Shown: positions 8,848 through 17,575 of the stretch, in pieces
How positions within the stretch are numbered: position 1 is the stretch's first letter
Layout: each line of letters begins with the position of its first letter
Assembly: GCF_009859475.1 (NCBI RefSeq)
Contig: NZ_CP044549.1
Span: 1,612,001-1,676,000 of the forward strand
From: Hydrogenophaga sp. BPS33
Lineage (GTDB): Bacteria; Pseudomonadota; Gammaproteobacteria; Burkholderiales; Burkholderiaceae_C
DNA length: 64,000 bases
Reading direction: 5' to 3'
Position numbers and translations under genes: made by a program
The notes under the pieces: generated by a model
What the model was told of the DNA's origin: nothing
Database searches by the model: none
What the model saw: only the letters and a program-made list of their open reading frames with translations

Positions 8848-9639
8848 ATGCCACGTTCAAATCCAGAGAGCATCGGAGCCAAAACGACACCCGCAGGGCG
8901 ACATAGGGAAGTTCCCGCCGTGCGCCGTGCCTGTGAAACGCTCTGGCTGTTGGCGCGACACCCCGAGGGCCTGCCTCTGTCTCGCGTTGCCCGTGAGCTG
9001 GACATTATTCCCAGTACCAGCTTGCACATCCTGCGCGAGCTCGGCGTCGGGCGTCTGGTCACACACGATGCAAACACCAAGTTGTACCGCCTCGGGAGCG
9101 GCGTCCTTTCCCTCGGACGCGAACTAACCCAACAGAATCCGTTTGTTCAACTGGCTCAGCCTCATCTGAGTCGACTATCGCGCGACTTTGAAGTCGGTGC
9201 TTCCGGCCAGGAAAGAGATGGCGAAGACGAGATGGTCGTCGTGGTGGCTGCGTCGGTGACGCCGGGCGATATGGTGTCGCCCGGTGGACGTACCCCATTG
9301 CTGATCGGGGCAACAGGTCGCCTCATGGCAGCGCTCGGCGACTTCGACGAGGCCGAACTGCGGCGCCGGTTCTCAAAGCTGCGGTGGCAAGACGCCCCTA
9401 CTGTGAAGGTCTGGCTGGAAGAGGTGCGTGGCGCAAGAAGCACTGGGTATGCCGTTGACGAGGGCCACTTTCGAAAGGGGATTACCGCTATTGCAGCCCC
9501 TGTTCTCAATGCGGACGGGAGCGCGGCAAGAACCATCAGCGTTACCGGCATTAGCGCCCAGCTGGACGACGCCAAGCGAAAGAAGCTGGCGCTAGCCGTT
9601 AAGAACGCCGCAGCGGAGATTACCCGCCTGCTGCGATGA
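8848..9639 (+). CDS. IclR-family transcriptional regulator (copy 2)
   Basis: A 263-residue regulator with the same architecture as copy 1: HREVPAVRRACETLWLLARH, RELDIIPSTSLHILRELG, YRLGSGVLSLGRELTQQNPF and FRKGITAIAAPVLNADGSA. Most positions are shared with copy 1, consistent with tandem duplication and divergence. An in-frame TTG 45 bases upstream is a possible earlier start. The gene has its own upstream gap of about 90 bases and may be separately transcribed. It is the last intact gene before the insertion-sequence remnants. Confidence 0.9.
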   Translation: MPRSNPESIGAKTTPAGRHREVPAVRRACETLWLLARHPEGLPLSRVARELDIIPSTSLHILRELGVGRLVTHDANTKLYRLGSGVLSLGRELTQQNPFVQLAQPHLSRLSRDFEVGASGQERDGEDEMVVVVAASVTPGDMVSPGGRTPLLIGATGRLMAALGDFDEAELRRRFSKLRWQDAPTVKVWLEEVRGARSTGYAVDEGHFRKGITAIAAPVLNADGSAARTISVTGISAQLDDAKRKKLALAVKNAAAEITRLLR

Positions 9640-9656
9640 GCTTCGCGGGCCGGCGC

Positions 9657-9875
9657 TTACGACCTACCGTTTGATGGTGCGAAGCTTTTGATGAAGGGCG
9701 CGCTCACGCTGGTTGGCTTCTGAACCCAGAACTGATACATACCGATAAAGGTTGAGCGGTTTTCAGATTCGTACTGATGCCAACGATCCAGGTCGAGAAC
9801 GGCTTCCTGCTCTGGAAAGCGTGCGCGCAATTCGCGCACAATGGAAGGCTCCACTGTTGAATTTCGCCGATCTGT
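9657..9875 (-). pseudogene. C-terminal fragment of a protein, truncated by the IS21 remnant
   Basis: About 65-70 residues are readable, with ELRARFPEQEAVLDLDRW, YESENRSTFIGMYQFWVQKP and a low-complexity tail. It looks like genuine coding sequence and resembles, from memory, the extreme C-terminus of class I SAM-dependent methyltransferases. It runs straight into the insertion-sequence end on its 5' side with no start of its own except an internal GTG. The rest of the gene was probably removed by the insertion or a later deletion. The family assignment is tentative. Confidence 0.45.
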
Positions 9876-9927
9876 GACCCTAGATTTCCATCGAATACTG
9901 ACCCACCCGCTTTGTGAGCAAAGCAGC

Positions 9928-10205
9928 TCACGGTGTGGATAAGTGCTTCGTTTTCTCCTTTTCAGACTTGGGGCTTGCAGAGCTGTTTTTGAACCGATAG
10001 CTATCGTTTCCTGTCTCCAGAATATGGCACCGGTGAGTCAGCCGATCCAAGAGCGCAGTCGTCATCTTCGCATCCCCGAAGACGCTGGACCATTCCCCGA
10101 AGCTCAGGTTAGTGGTGATCACGACACTGGTTCTCTCATAGAGCTTGGACAGCAGGTGGAACAGCAGGGCACCTCCCGACTCGCTGAAGGGCAGGTAGCC
10201 CAGTT
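9928..10205 (-). pseudogene. istB 3' remnant (IS21 helper ATPase)
   Basis: Minus-strand frame reads [38 protein letters not shown] and [20 protein letters not shown], which are the Walker-B-distal and C-terminal parts of IstB. The N-terminal half with the Walker A loop is absent, having been joined directly to the 5' part of istA. Non-functional alone. Confidence 0.8.
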
Positions 10206-10466
10206 TGTATGGAGCTGCAGCAAAGTGCGCCGCTGTTTGCGCGACTTTGTGGCCTCGATCGATAGCCAGGTTGAAAGTTTGTCCGCGTAGGGATCGAGCT
10301 TGCTGGAGCTCGCACGCTTGGCGTAGCGGGGCTCTTCATCGCCCGCCCGCAGGTACTTCTTAACGGTGTTGCGAGCCAGGCCTGTACGCCTGGAGATCTC
10401 GCGGATGGACATCTGCTCGCGCAGTGCCCAGCGTCTTATGACACTCAAAGTCGCCACGTCTATCAC
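10205..10466 (-). pseudogene. istA 5' remnant (IS21 transposase N-terminus)
   Basis: GTG-initiated frame gives about 85 residues: VATLSVIRRWALREQMSIRE, then ISRRTGLARNTVKKYLRAG, the IstA helix-turn-helix. The DDE catalytic domain is missing. After the conserved [11 protein letters not shown] stretch the sequence becomes istB in another frame, which marks an internal deletion of roughly the rest of istA plus the first half of istB. Confidence 0.8.
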
Positions 10467-10563
10467 TCCTGAAATCTCCTGCTGCTAAAAGCAGCAGGAT
10501 AGGGTTCTTACGTGGGTCAGCTTTAAATGGAAATCGCTGCTCTAACTGGGTCAGTTTTCAGTG

Positions 10564-11362
10564 GAAGACAACACGCGCAGATCGGCTCGATCTGCAGTTG
10601 CAACAGCGCACGCTCGAACTGCGTGGGCTTGGTGTCCTCGGGGTCGGACTTCGTAAAGATGCCGTGGCGGTCGCTGTACAGGGCCAGCGGCACGCCATGG
10701 CGCTGCACCAGGGCGTGCAGCACTTGCAGGTAGCCCTGGGTGGTCTCCTGCGCGAAGAACTGCGCGCCCAGCACCCGGCCACTGGCGTTGTCGATGAAGG
10801 CGATCAGGCAGCACTTGCTCGAGCGCCCCTCGAACCAGTCGTGGTGGCTGCCGTCGATCTGCACCAACTCACCCACGCACGGGCGTCTGGCACGCGGGCT
10901 GTGCACGCGCTGCGCGCGCCGCCGCTGGGCTTGCCACAGCCCGGCCTGGATCATCCAGCCGCGCAGCGTCTCCACGCTGAAGCCAAAGCCGTGCTCACGC
11001 TGCAGGTACTCGTGGGCCAGTTGAGGTCCGAAGTCGGCGTAGTGCTAGCGCACCAGATCAACGCAGTGCGCTTGCTGCGCTTCATCGATGCGCCGGTTGC
11101 TGCGCTGGCCTTGTCTGCGCGAGACCAGCCCTTGCGGACCCGCTTCGCGCACCCGGCGAACAGTCGCTTGATCTGGCGTACGGACACCCCCAGTTGCTGC
11201 GCCGCCTGCGACTGCGACAGTCCGCCTGACTGCAGACGCCTGAGCACCTCCAGACGCTGCACTTCCTTCTGACTCATCAGCTTGCCCTTTGCCTCCACCT
11301 GTGTCCTCCACATCCATCGAAGGGGACACTTCTACTTGGTGCAAAGGGGACATTACTGTCTT
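10564..11362 (-). mobile_element. ISNCY-type insertion sequence, truncated
   Basis: This holds the broken transposase described separately plus the element's 5' terminal region, where two related direct repeats occur (AAGGGGACACTTCTACTTGG and AAGGGGACATTACTGTCTTGG-like, just upstream of the transposase start). The 3' end is cut off by the IS21 derivative, showing the order of events: ISNCY first, IS21 into it. The right outer border is approximate. It lies about 50 bases upstream of a LysR gene and may supply or disturb that promoter. Confidence 0.6.
10570..11277 (-). pseudogene. ISNCY-family transposase, frameshifted, with internal stop and 3' truncation
   Basis: The N-terminus is MSQKEVQRLEVLRRLQSGG plus a helix-turn-helix SQAAQQLGVSVRQIKRL. 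After about 45 residues the homologous reading shifts frame to GLVSRRQGQRSNRRIDEAQQ. A TAG (minus strand, 11047-11045) interrupts LVR-stop-HYADFGPQLAHEYL. The third piece contains ETLRGWMIQAGLW, the integrase-core GELVQIDGSHHDWFEG with its Asp, and ALYSDRHGIFTKSDPE with the second Asp. The final Glu region is missing because the reading ends after LQIEPICA at the IS21 junction. Dead gene. Confidence 0.85.
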
Positions 11363-11411
11363 GGGGCCACAAGCCCATCGTGCCAACGGCGCAGCGTCTA
11401 GACTCTCCGCC

Positions 11412-12347
11412 ATGGATGATCGACTTCGCCTGTCCGAATTCAAATTGCTCTTCGCGCTCGACGCGCTGATGAAAGAGCGCAATGTTACGCGCGCAGCGCG
11501 TAGCCTCGGTATCAGCCAGCCTACCCTTTCGGAGGAGCTGGCGCAGTTAAGAAAGTTGTTTGGCGATCAGCTGCTGGTGCCCACGACGCGGGGCCTTGCG
11601 CCTACGCCTCGCGCCCTGGAGATTGAGGCATCGTTGAGAAGGACGATGCAAGAACTGGAATCTATCGTTCGCCAGCAGTCCAGCTTTGATCCGGCCATCT
11701 CGGAGCGCACCTTCGTAGTCGCCATGACGGACTATGGACATCATGCGATCGTGGCGCCCTTGATGCGAGTGGTACGTCAGCAGGCGCCTCACGTAAAAGT
11801 CGTGTTCATCCCTTTTGTCGCAGGGATCAAGCTTGCCGAGCTCGAGTCCGGCAACATCGATCTGGTCGTCGCGATGCGCCAGTTCCTTCCCGAAGCACTT
11901 AAATCCTCGGTGATCCTGGCGGATCGCCACGTCGTTATTCAGCGGCGAGACTCTTCGCGCAGACCCGAGCCACCCTCGCTAGAAGCGTATTGCGCAATGG
12001 ATCATGTGATCGTGACGCTTGAGGAACCATATCTGAGGACGGCCATCGACCAGCAGCTCGACCGCATGGCCATGCGCCGCAATGTCGTTTCATCGGTGCC
12101 GGCCTACAGTGCCATCGGCGCGCTGGTGGGCAACACCGACATGGTGGCGACGATCCTTCAACGCGTCGCGCAATCGCTGGGGACGAGCTTTCTGGTACAC
12201 CCACTGCCCTTTCCCACGCCCGAATTTCTGTATGCCGCAGGTTGGCATCCGCGCCATCACGACGATCCGGGCCATAGCTGGCTGCGCAAGACCCTGGCGC
12301 ACGTGATGGCGCAGCCGCCGGAGCCACCGGGCGCTGGCGACGACTGA
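11412..12347 (+). CDS. LysR-family transcriptional regulator
   Basis: A 311-residue LysR protein. The N-terminal winged helix includes FKLLFALDALMKERNVTRAA and SLGISQPTLSEELAQLRKLF, with LVPTTRGLAPTPRA after it. The effector-binding domain follows, with D-VVAMRQFLPEALKSSV and a C-terminal WHPRHHDDPGHSWLRKTLA typical of NodD/LinR-like members. The gene ends immediately against the convergent ECH gene (stop codons abut). Its upstream region is insertion-sequence debris, so native regulation may be lost. Target unknown; the neighbouring palindrome at 13211 is a candidate site for this or another regulator. Confidence 0.9.
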   Translation: MDDRLRLSEFKLLFALDALMKERNVTRAARSLGISQPTLSEELAQLRKLFGDQLLVPTTRGLAPTPRALEIEASLRRTMQELESIVRQQSSFDPAISERTFVVAMTDYGHHAIVAPLMRVVRQQAPHVKVVFIPFVAGIKLAELESGNIDLVVAMRQFLPEALKSSVILADRHVVIQRRDSSRRPEPPSLEAYCAMDHVIVTLEEPYLRTAIDQQLDRMAMRRNVVSSVPAYSAIGALVGNTDMVATILQRVAQSLGTSFLVHPLPFPTPEFLYAAGWHPRHHDDPGHSWLRKTLAHVMAQPPEPPGAGDD

Positions 12348-13139
12348 TCAGCGCGCGCTCCAGACAGGCGCGCGCTTTTCCAGGAACGCTTTGGATGCTT
12401 CCTTGGAATCCGCCATCGACGAGGCCAGGGTCGTGAAAAGTTGCTCGACGCGATAGCCCTCTGTCAGGGGCATGTCCTCCGTGAGGTTGATCGCCTCCTT
12501 CATCAGGGCGACCGCAGTCGGACTGTTCTTCGCGATGTCTTCGGCCAGCGCCAGCACCTCCGGCATGAGCCGATCGGGGGCAGTGATCTCGTGGATGCCG
12601 CCAAAGCGCCACAGCGTGCGTGCATCCACGCGGCGACCCGTGAGCGCCAGGTAGCGAACCATTTTGTCCGGCACGAGCCGCGCCATGTGGCGCGCACCGC
12701 CCATGACGCCGACCAGCACCTCCGGCAACGCGAAGGTCGCAGCCTCCGAGGCCACGACAATGTCGCAGCAGGAGGCAACCACAACACCCGCACCGATCGC
12801 GGGGCCGTTGACGGCGGCAATCACTGGAATCGGGCAACGCCGCACCGCATCGAACAAACCGCGGGACACGACGGAGCGCGCCATCTGGATTTCGGTGGTT
12901 CGTTCCGCAAGCTCCTTCACGTCGGCGCCAGCGCTGAAGTTCTTGCCGACGCCCGTCAACACGACGCACCGGGCGTTTGGATAGTTGTCCACCAGAGTTG
13001 CGAACAGATCGCGCAGGCTGCGCATCAATTCCAGGCTTAGCGCGTTGACGGGTGGGCGATCTATGTGGACGACGAGTACATGGCCCGCCGTGTCGTGAGC
13101 TTGAACGCGCGGTCCGGTGACGGGAGTTGAAGAGTGCAT
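12348..13139 (-). CDS. Enoyl-CoA hydratase/isomerase family protein
   Basis: A 263-residue crotonase: VVHIDRPPVNALSLELMRSL, GVGKNFSAGADVKELAER (oxyanion hole 1), AAVNGPAIGAGVVVASCCDI (oxyanion hole 2), then FALPEVLVGVMGGARHMARL. The ATG start is chosen because the conserved CoA-pocket strand follows about 20 residues later; longer upstream readings are not conserved-looking. It is very similar to the ECH at 17572, suggesting a paralogue in the adjacent module. It faces a Bug-receptor operon across a 182-base divergent region. Confidence 0.88.
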   Translation of the reverse strand: MHSSTPVTGPRVQAHDTAGHVLVVHIDRPPVNALSLELMRSLRDLFATLVDNYPNARCVVLTGVGKNFSAGADVKELAERTTEIQMARSVVSRGLFDAVRRCPIPVIAAVNGPAIGAGVVVASCCDIVVASEAATFALPEVLVGVMGGARHMARLVPDKMVRYLALTGRRVDARTLWRFGGIHEITAPDRLMPEVLALAEDIAKNSPTAVALMKEAINLTEDMPLTEGYRVEQLFTTLASSMADSKEASKAFLEKRAPVWSAR

Positions 13140-13210
13140 GTTGGTGTCCTTCGTTGTTCTGTAAACCGCGCATGCTAGATGCCATTGAGCGTGGCGAGCA
13201 CACCTTCGCT

Positions 13211-13229
13211 GCCTATACCGGGTATAGGC
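13211..13229. promoter_or_regulatory. 19-bp palindrome, candidate operator
   Basis: GCCTATACCGGGTATAGGC has two perfect 9-base arms around one central G. It lies in the divergent gap between the minus-strand ECH gene and the plus-strand Bug receptor, about 70 bases before the ECH start and 93 before the receptor start. The position suits a regulator controlling both directions. The cognate protein is unknown; an IclR, LysR or GntR-type factor is possible. Confidence 0.5.
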
Positions 13230-13321
13230 GCCACAAGCTTGGCTTCGCCAACATCGCTCGATATAAACAGGGCACGAAGCAAGGGATGGCCGAACTTGCT
13301 CAATAAAACATGGAGACAACA

Positions 13322-14290
13322 ATGCGCACAAAGCTTTTTCGGCTGTTGCCGATGCTCGCCCTGAGCCTGTTGACGATTGACGTTGCCACGGCACAGGAAT
13401 ACCCGACGAAGCCGATCACTATCGTTGTTCCGTTCGGCGCAGGTGGGACCACCGACATCGCGGCGCGCCTTATCGCCTCGCACCTGACGGATGCGCTAGG
13501 CACGCGCGTCCTGGTCGACAACAGGCCCGGTGCCTCCACGATGGTGGGTGCAGAGCACGTCGCGAAAGCGCCGGCTGACGGGTACACGCTGCTGATGGCG
13601 GCTGCATCGACCTTCTCGACGAACCCTCATCTGTATCGAAAAATCAAGTACCGGCTGGAGGACTTCGATCCGGTGAGCCTGGTCTCCAAGGTGCCGTTCG
13701 TTCTCAACGTGTCGTCGCAGATTCCAGCGCGGACGATCGATGAATTCGTGGCTTGGGCCAAGATGCAGCCGCAAGGCGTCACCTACGCGACCACCGGGGT
13801 TGGCACGAGCAACCACATTACCGGCATCCTGGTGGCCAATGCGCTGGGCATTCGCATGGTCGACGTGCCGTACAAAACGAACGCAGCGGCCAATGTGGAT
13901 CTCATCGGCGGACGGGTGCATGCGCAGCTCGACGCGCTCGCCAGTGCCCAGCCACTGCATGTCGAAGGCAAGACGCGCATCCTGGGTGTGCTCGACAGCC
14001 AACGCTGGCAGGGAATGCCCGACATCCCCACTTTCGTCGAAAAGGGCTACAAGGCCGAAGGCGCTTCATGGTTTGCACTCATGGCGCCGGCCGGGACGCC
14101 GGCCCTCGTGATGCGCAAGCTGTCAGGGGCGCTGTCCAAGGTCATGGCCATGGAGGATGTGAAGGCCAAGCTGCTGGCTGGTGGACAGCTGCCCGTGTCG
14201 ATGTCTGCCGACGCCACGCTGCAGTTCATCAAGGCGGATCACGAGCGCTGGGGCGCGGTCATCAACGGCGCGGGCATCCAGCTCGACTGA
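13322..14290 (+). CDS. Bug-family (TctC-like) periplasmic substrate-binding protein
   Basis: A 322-residue receptor with a Sec signal peptide (MRTKLFRLLPMLALSLLTID then VATAQ-E cleavage). Typical Bug blocks follow: YPTKPITIVVPFGAGGTTD, NRPGASTMVGAEHVAKAPAD, TTGVGTSNHITGIL and VPYKTNAAANVDLIGG. GGAG six bases upstream supports this ATG over one 12 bases earlier. It heads a plus-strand set with a duplicated CoA-transferase, SDR, ECH, another Bug receptor and an SDR. Confidence 0.92.
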   Translation: MRTKLFRLLPMLALSLLTIDVATAQEYPTKPITIVVPFGAGGTTDIAARLIASHLTDALGTRVLVDNRPGASTMVGAEHVAKAPADGYTLLMAAASTFSTNPHLYRKIKYRLEDFDPVSLVSKVPFVLNVSSQIPARTIDEFVAWAKMQPQGVTYATTGVGTSNHITGILVANALGIRMVDVPYKTNAAANVDLIGGRVHAQLDALASAQPLHVEGKTRILGVLDSQRWQGMPDIPTFVEKGYKAEGASWFALMAPAGTPALVMRKLSGALSKVMAMEDVKAKLLAGGQLPVSMSADATLQFIKADHERWGAVINGAGIQLD

Positions 14291-14297
14291 TCAAGAC

Positions 14298-16784
14298 ATG
14301 CGAGACATCACAGTAAATCATGACGCTGCAGCGCAGGCCGCAAGCACGGAAGTTCATACCAGCAAGCGTTCGGGGCCGCTCACCGGCATGGTGATCGTCG
14401 AAGTTGGTGGCGGGTACGCGAGCGCCTATTGCGCCAAGCTGCTGTCTGACTTCGGCGCTGCGGTCTACAAGCTCGAACCGATTGGCGGGGCGCCCGAGCG
14501 CCTGCGAGAACCGCTGCTGGACACAGGCCAGGGCGTCGGTGCGAATCCGTTCCAGGCGTGGCTGGACGCGGGAAAGCACAGTCTGTGCATCGACCCGGCG
14601 AACGAAGCAGACGTAAGGCAATGGGAGGCCCTGGCAACAAGGGCTGATGCTGTGGTCGACAGCCGTGCGATTGAATCGCACGGATTGCATGCACTGCAAC
14701 TGCCTGCCCATGCTGCGCCTGTTCATCTGCGCTTCACCTGGTTCGGTGCCGACGGACCGAGAGCGGACCACCCGGGGGCGGATTTCGTGAGCCGCGCTGT
14801 GGCAGGCCACGTCAAGATGACCGGCGCCGCCGAAGGACCTCCGGTGGTGGTGGACGCGCCACATGGCCAGCTCATTGCCGGCACGACCGCGTTCTCTGGA
14901 CTGCTCGCCGCACTCTGGGCGGCCACCCCCCCGCGCACGATCGATCTGTCGGTTGCTGAGTCCACCGTGGTGCTGGCCGAATATCTGGTCGCGCAATGCG
15001 TGGGCGAAGGTATGCCGGAGCGGCGATACGGCATCAACCGGTTCGCGCCCAATTTTCCGTTGGGGATCTACGCGTGCAAGGAAGGCCATGTGGGTGTCTC
15101 CGTGGTCACGCCCGCGCAGTGGCAGAGCCTGTGCGGCCTCCTTGGCCGTCCGGACCTCGGCATCGACCAGGGCCTGCGGCTGAACATGGACCGCATGTGG
15201 CAGGCCGATCGCCTTGACGACATCTTTCGCCCTCTGTTTCTGAATCACACCGCACAAGAGTGGTTCGCGCAAGCGCGGGCCTGTCGTCTGCCAATCGCTA
15301 TCGTGCCGGACATGGAAACGCTGCTGGAGCAAGACGTTCACCGCGAACGCGGCTCGTTCGGCCTTGTCCATGCGGGCCAGAAATCCTTCGTCGCACCTGT
15401 GGCACCACTCACGCTGACGGAAACGCCTGCGAACTCTGAGGGCCGTACACCCGAGGCAGGTTCATGCAAATCCGTCCCGCAGGGGCCCGCGAAGAAGGCG
15501 CCAGTGCAGACATTGATGCCGGGTGACGCGCTGCCGCTTTCCGGGTTGCGCATCCTGGACCTCACCATGGGCTGGGCCGGCCCACTGGCGACGCGCCAGC
15601 TCGCCGATCTGGGTGCAGACGTTGTCAAGATCGAGTCGTGCCGGTATCCGGACTGGTGGCGTGGCGTTGACTTTACCGACGCGTCCATCGAGGCGCTCGC
15701 GCACGAGAAGACGGTTCGCTACAACATGCAAAACCGCAACAAGCGGGTCATCAATCTGGATCTCACGGATGCACGCGGCATCGACATTTTCAAGCGCTTG
15801 CTGCGCGATGCGGACGCGGTCGTCGACAACTATTCCAGCGGCGTCATGCGCAAGATGGGGCTGGACTACGACAGTCTGAAGGCCGTCAATCCGGGCGTTA
15901 TCGCGATGTCGATGCCTGCGTTTGGGTCCCACTCGATGTGGAGCGATCTGCGGGCCTACGGCTCCACGTTCGAGCATGCATCCGGCATGCCGACCATCGT
16001 CGCTGCTCCAGGCGAAATTCCCACGATGAGCCATCAGGCCGTTGGCGATCCGATCGGCGGTCTGAATGCGGCGGCTGCGCTTTTGACCGCGCTGCATGCG
16101 CGCCGGCGTAGCGGACGAGGACAGTTCATCGATCTCGCGCAAGTGCAGTGTCTGCTCCCGTTGCTGGCTCCCTGGATCGTTCACCAGTCGGCCTTCGGCC
16201 ATTGGTCGCCTGGCGAGCGCGTGTCGGCGCAGTCCGCTTACTTTTCCCAGTGCGTGCGGTGTGCGGGCGACGAACAGTGGCTAGCGGTCTCCGTCGAGAC
16301 CGAGGCACAGTGGCAGGCCTTGTGCCAATGGCTCGCGCCGGACGACCGAGTCGATGTCACCGCGACTGCCCAGGCGCAGGGCGCGCTCGCTGGCAGGTTG
16401 GCGGCTATGGCGTTGGACGATGCTGCGAAAGCGCTGCAGACCCTAGGCGTGCCTGCAGAGCCGGCCTGGTTTCCATCCGAATTGGTCAACGACGCGCACC
16501 TGCGTGCGCGCGGGTTTTGGCAGGTGTGCGAACGTGCTCACATCGGACCTCACGTCCAGGCATCGCTTCCGCTCAGGCTGGATGGCCACTACCCGCCAGT
16601 TCGCCGGCCGGCGCCACTTTTCGGTCAGCACAACGAGGAAATTCTCTTGGGTGAGCTGGGTGCAACGCGCGACGAACTGTGCGCATGGCTGGACGCCGGC
16701 GTTGTCGGCGACCAGCCGCTGCCTAGTCGAGCGGTTGTGGCCGCCACGGCGACGCGCGAGCGAACGACGACTTCCACAAATTGA
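14298..16784 (+). CDS. Duplicated (two-domain) family III CoA-transferase
   Basis: An 828-residue protein carrying two complete CaiB/BaiF units. The first starts at GPLTGMVIVEVGGGYASAYC with LSDFGAAVYKLEPIGGAPER. The second, after a linker near residues 380-410, starts at LPLSGLRILDLTMGWAGPLA with LADLGADVVKIESC. Single-domain members are about 400 residues and work as interlocked dimers, so the fusion may form the dimer within one chain. The usual Y-D-x-x-x-Q-A active-site signature is not obvious: the first unit has GADFVSRAVAGHVKMTG, the second YGSTFEHASGMP. One or both halves may therefore be structural or use another residue. Confidence 0.85.
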   Translation: MRDITVNHDAAAQAASTEVHTSKRSGPLTGMVIVEVGGGYASAYCAKLLSDFGAAVYKLEPIGGAPERLREPLLDTGQGVGANPFQAWLDAGKHSLCIDPANEADVRQWEALATRADAVVDSRAIESHGLHALQLPAHAAPVHLRFTWFGADGPRADHPGADFVSRAVAGHVKMTGAAEGPPVVVDAPHGQLIAGTTAFSGLLAALWAATPPRTIDLSVAESTVVLAEYLVAQCVGEGMPERRYGINRFAPNFPLGIYACKEGHVGVSVVTPAQWQSLCGLLGRPDLGIDQGLRLNMDRMWQADRLDDIFRPLFLNHTAQEWFAQARACRLPIAIVPDMETLLEQDVHRERGSFGLVHAGQKSFVAPVAPLTLTETPANSEGRTPEAGSCKSVPQGPAKKAPVQTLMPGDALPLSGLRILDLTMGWAGPLATRQLADLGADVVKIESCRYPDWWRGVDFTDASIEALAHEKTVRYNMQNRNKRVINLDLTDARGIDIFKRLLRDADAVVDNYSSGVMRKMGLDYDSLKAVNPGVIAMSMPAFGSHSMWSDLRAYGSTFEHASGMPTIVAAPGEIPTMSHQAVGDPIGGLNAAAALLTALHARRRSGRGQFIDLAQVQCLLPLLAPWIVHQSAFGHWSPGERVSAQSAYFSQCVRCAGDEQWLAVSVETEAQWQALCQWLAPDDRVDVTATAQAQGALAGRLAAMALDDAAKALQTLGVPAEPAWFPSELVNDAHLRARGFWQVCERAHIGPHVQASLPLRLDGHYPPVRRPAPLFGQHNEEILLGELGATRDELCAWLDAGVVGDQPLPSRAVVAATATRERTTTSTN

Positions 16785-16795
16785 AAGGGGCTGCG

Positions 16796-17575
16796 ATGGG
16801 TTCAAATGAGCTTGAAGGCCAAACGGCCATCATTCTGGGTGGCGCCAACGGCGTGGGCATGGCGTGCGCCGAACTGTTTGCGCGGGCCGACGCACGCGTC
16901 CTGGTCGCTGACATCGACGCTGAGTCAGGCCGCAGACTCGCCGATCGCCTGGATGCATCGGGGCAGCGTGTGCGCTTCGCCACCTGCGACGTCCGTGATC
17001 TGGACGCTGTCCAGGCGCTGGTCGACCGCTGCGAAGTTGAATTGGGCGTGCCCGATGTCGGCCTCTATGCCACGGGCATCATCAAACCGGCACCTTTCCT
17101 GGACCTCACCGTCACGGACTTCGACCTGGTCATGGACGTCAACCTCCGGGGTGCGGTGTTCTTCTTCCAGGCGCTCGCCCGGCGCCTGGTGAAAGCAGGG
17201 CGTGGAGGCAGCCTGGTGAGCATCAGCTCTGTCGGGGGCCAGGTGGCTGGCGACAGCACGCACGCGTACGGCACGAGCAAGGCCGGGTTGATTCATTTGG
17301 CCAAATCAATGGCGGTTTCGCTCGCACCCTATGGCATCCGCGCAAACAGCGTGGGCCCGGGTGGGGTCGCCACCGCGATGCAGGCCCATCTGAGTCCGGA
17401 GGAGCGACATGCATCGCTGTCGCGCACGCCAATGCTTCGGCTGGCGCGACCCGAGGAGATCGCACAGGTTGCGCTGTTCCTCGCCAGCGAAGCGTCGAGC
17501 TACGTCACGGGGCAGACGATCTTTGCCGACGGCGGGCGGCTGGCGCTGCACCGCACGGTGAAGGTGCCGCAATGA
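16796..17575 (+). CDS. SDR-family NAD(P)-dependent oxidoreductase
   Basis: A 259-residue classical SDR: ILGGANGVGMACAELFARAD cofactor loop, catalytic SISSVGGQVAGDSTHAYGTSK containing Ser and Y-G-T-S-K, VGPGGVATAM and a C-terminal SSYVTGQTIFADGG. AAGGGG before the ATG supports this start; a TTG 15 bases earlier would overlap the CoA-transferase. The ECH gene overlaps its stop by four bases. Likely oxidises or reduces a hydroxyacyl-CoA or alcohol intermediate; substrate unknown. Confidence 0.88.
   Translation: MGSNELEGQTAIILGGANGVGMACAELFARADARVLVADIDAESGRRLADRLDASGQRVRFATCDVRDLDAVQALVDRCEVELGVPDVGLYATGIIKPAPFLDLTVTDFDLVMDVNLRGAVFFFQALARRLVKAGRGGSLVSISSVGGQVAGDSTHAYGTSKAGLIHLAKSMAVSLAPYGIRANSVGPGGVATAMQAHLSPEERHASLSRTPMLRLARPEEIAQVALFLASEASSYVTGQTIFADGGRLALHRTVKVPQ

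Larger units (their letters stand above)
9876..10563 (-). mobile_element. IS21-family deletion derivative
   Basis: Related end repeats face each other. The right side reads GTGGGTCAGCTTTAAATGG then AAATC. The left side, read on the minus strand, has GTGGGTCAGTATTCGATGG then AAATC. A second copy, CTGGGTCAGTTTTCAGTGG, lies further out on the right. Multiple terminal repeats are usual for IS21. Between them are only the start of istA and the end of istB, out of frame with each other, so most of the element is lost. Exact outer ends are approximate. Confidence 0.7.

Noticed and set aside
10598..11272. Plus-strand open frame of 224 codons across the ISNCY remnant
   Set aside because: The opposite strand carries clear transposase motifs, so this frame is a by-product.
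11935..13203. Minus-strand open frame of 422 codons spanning the LysR end and an ECH gene
   Set aside because: Overlaps two motif-rich genes in other frames; sequence is Arg/Pro/Gly/Ala low-complexity.
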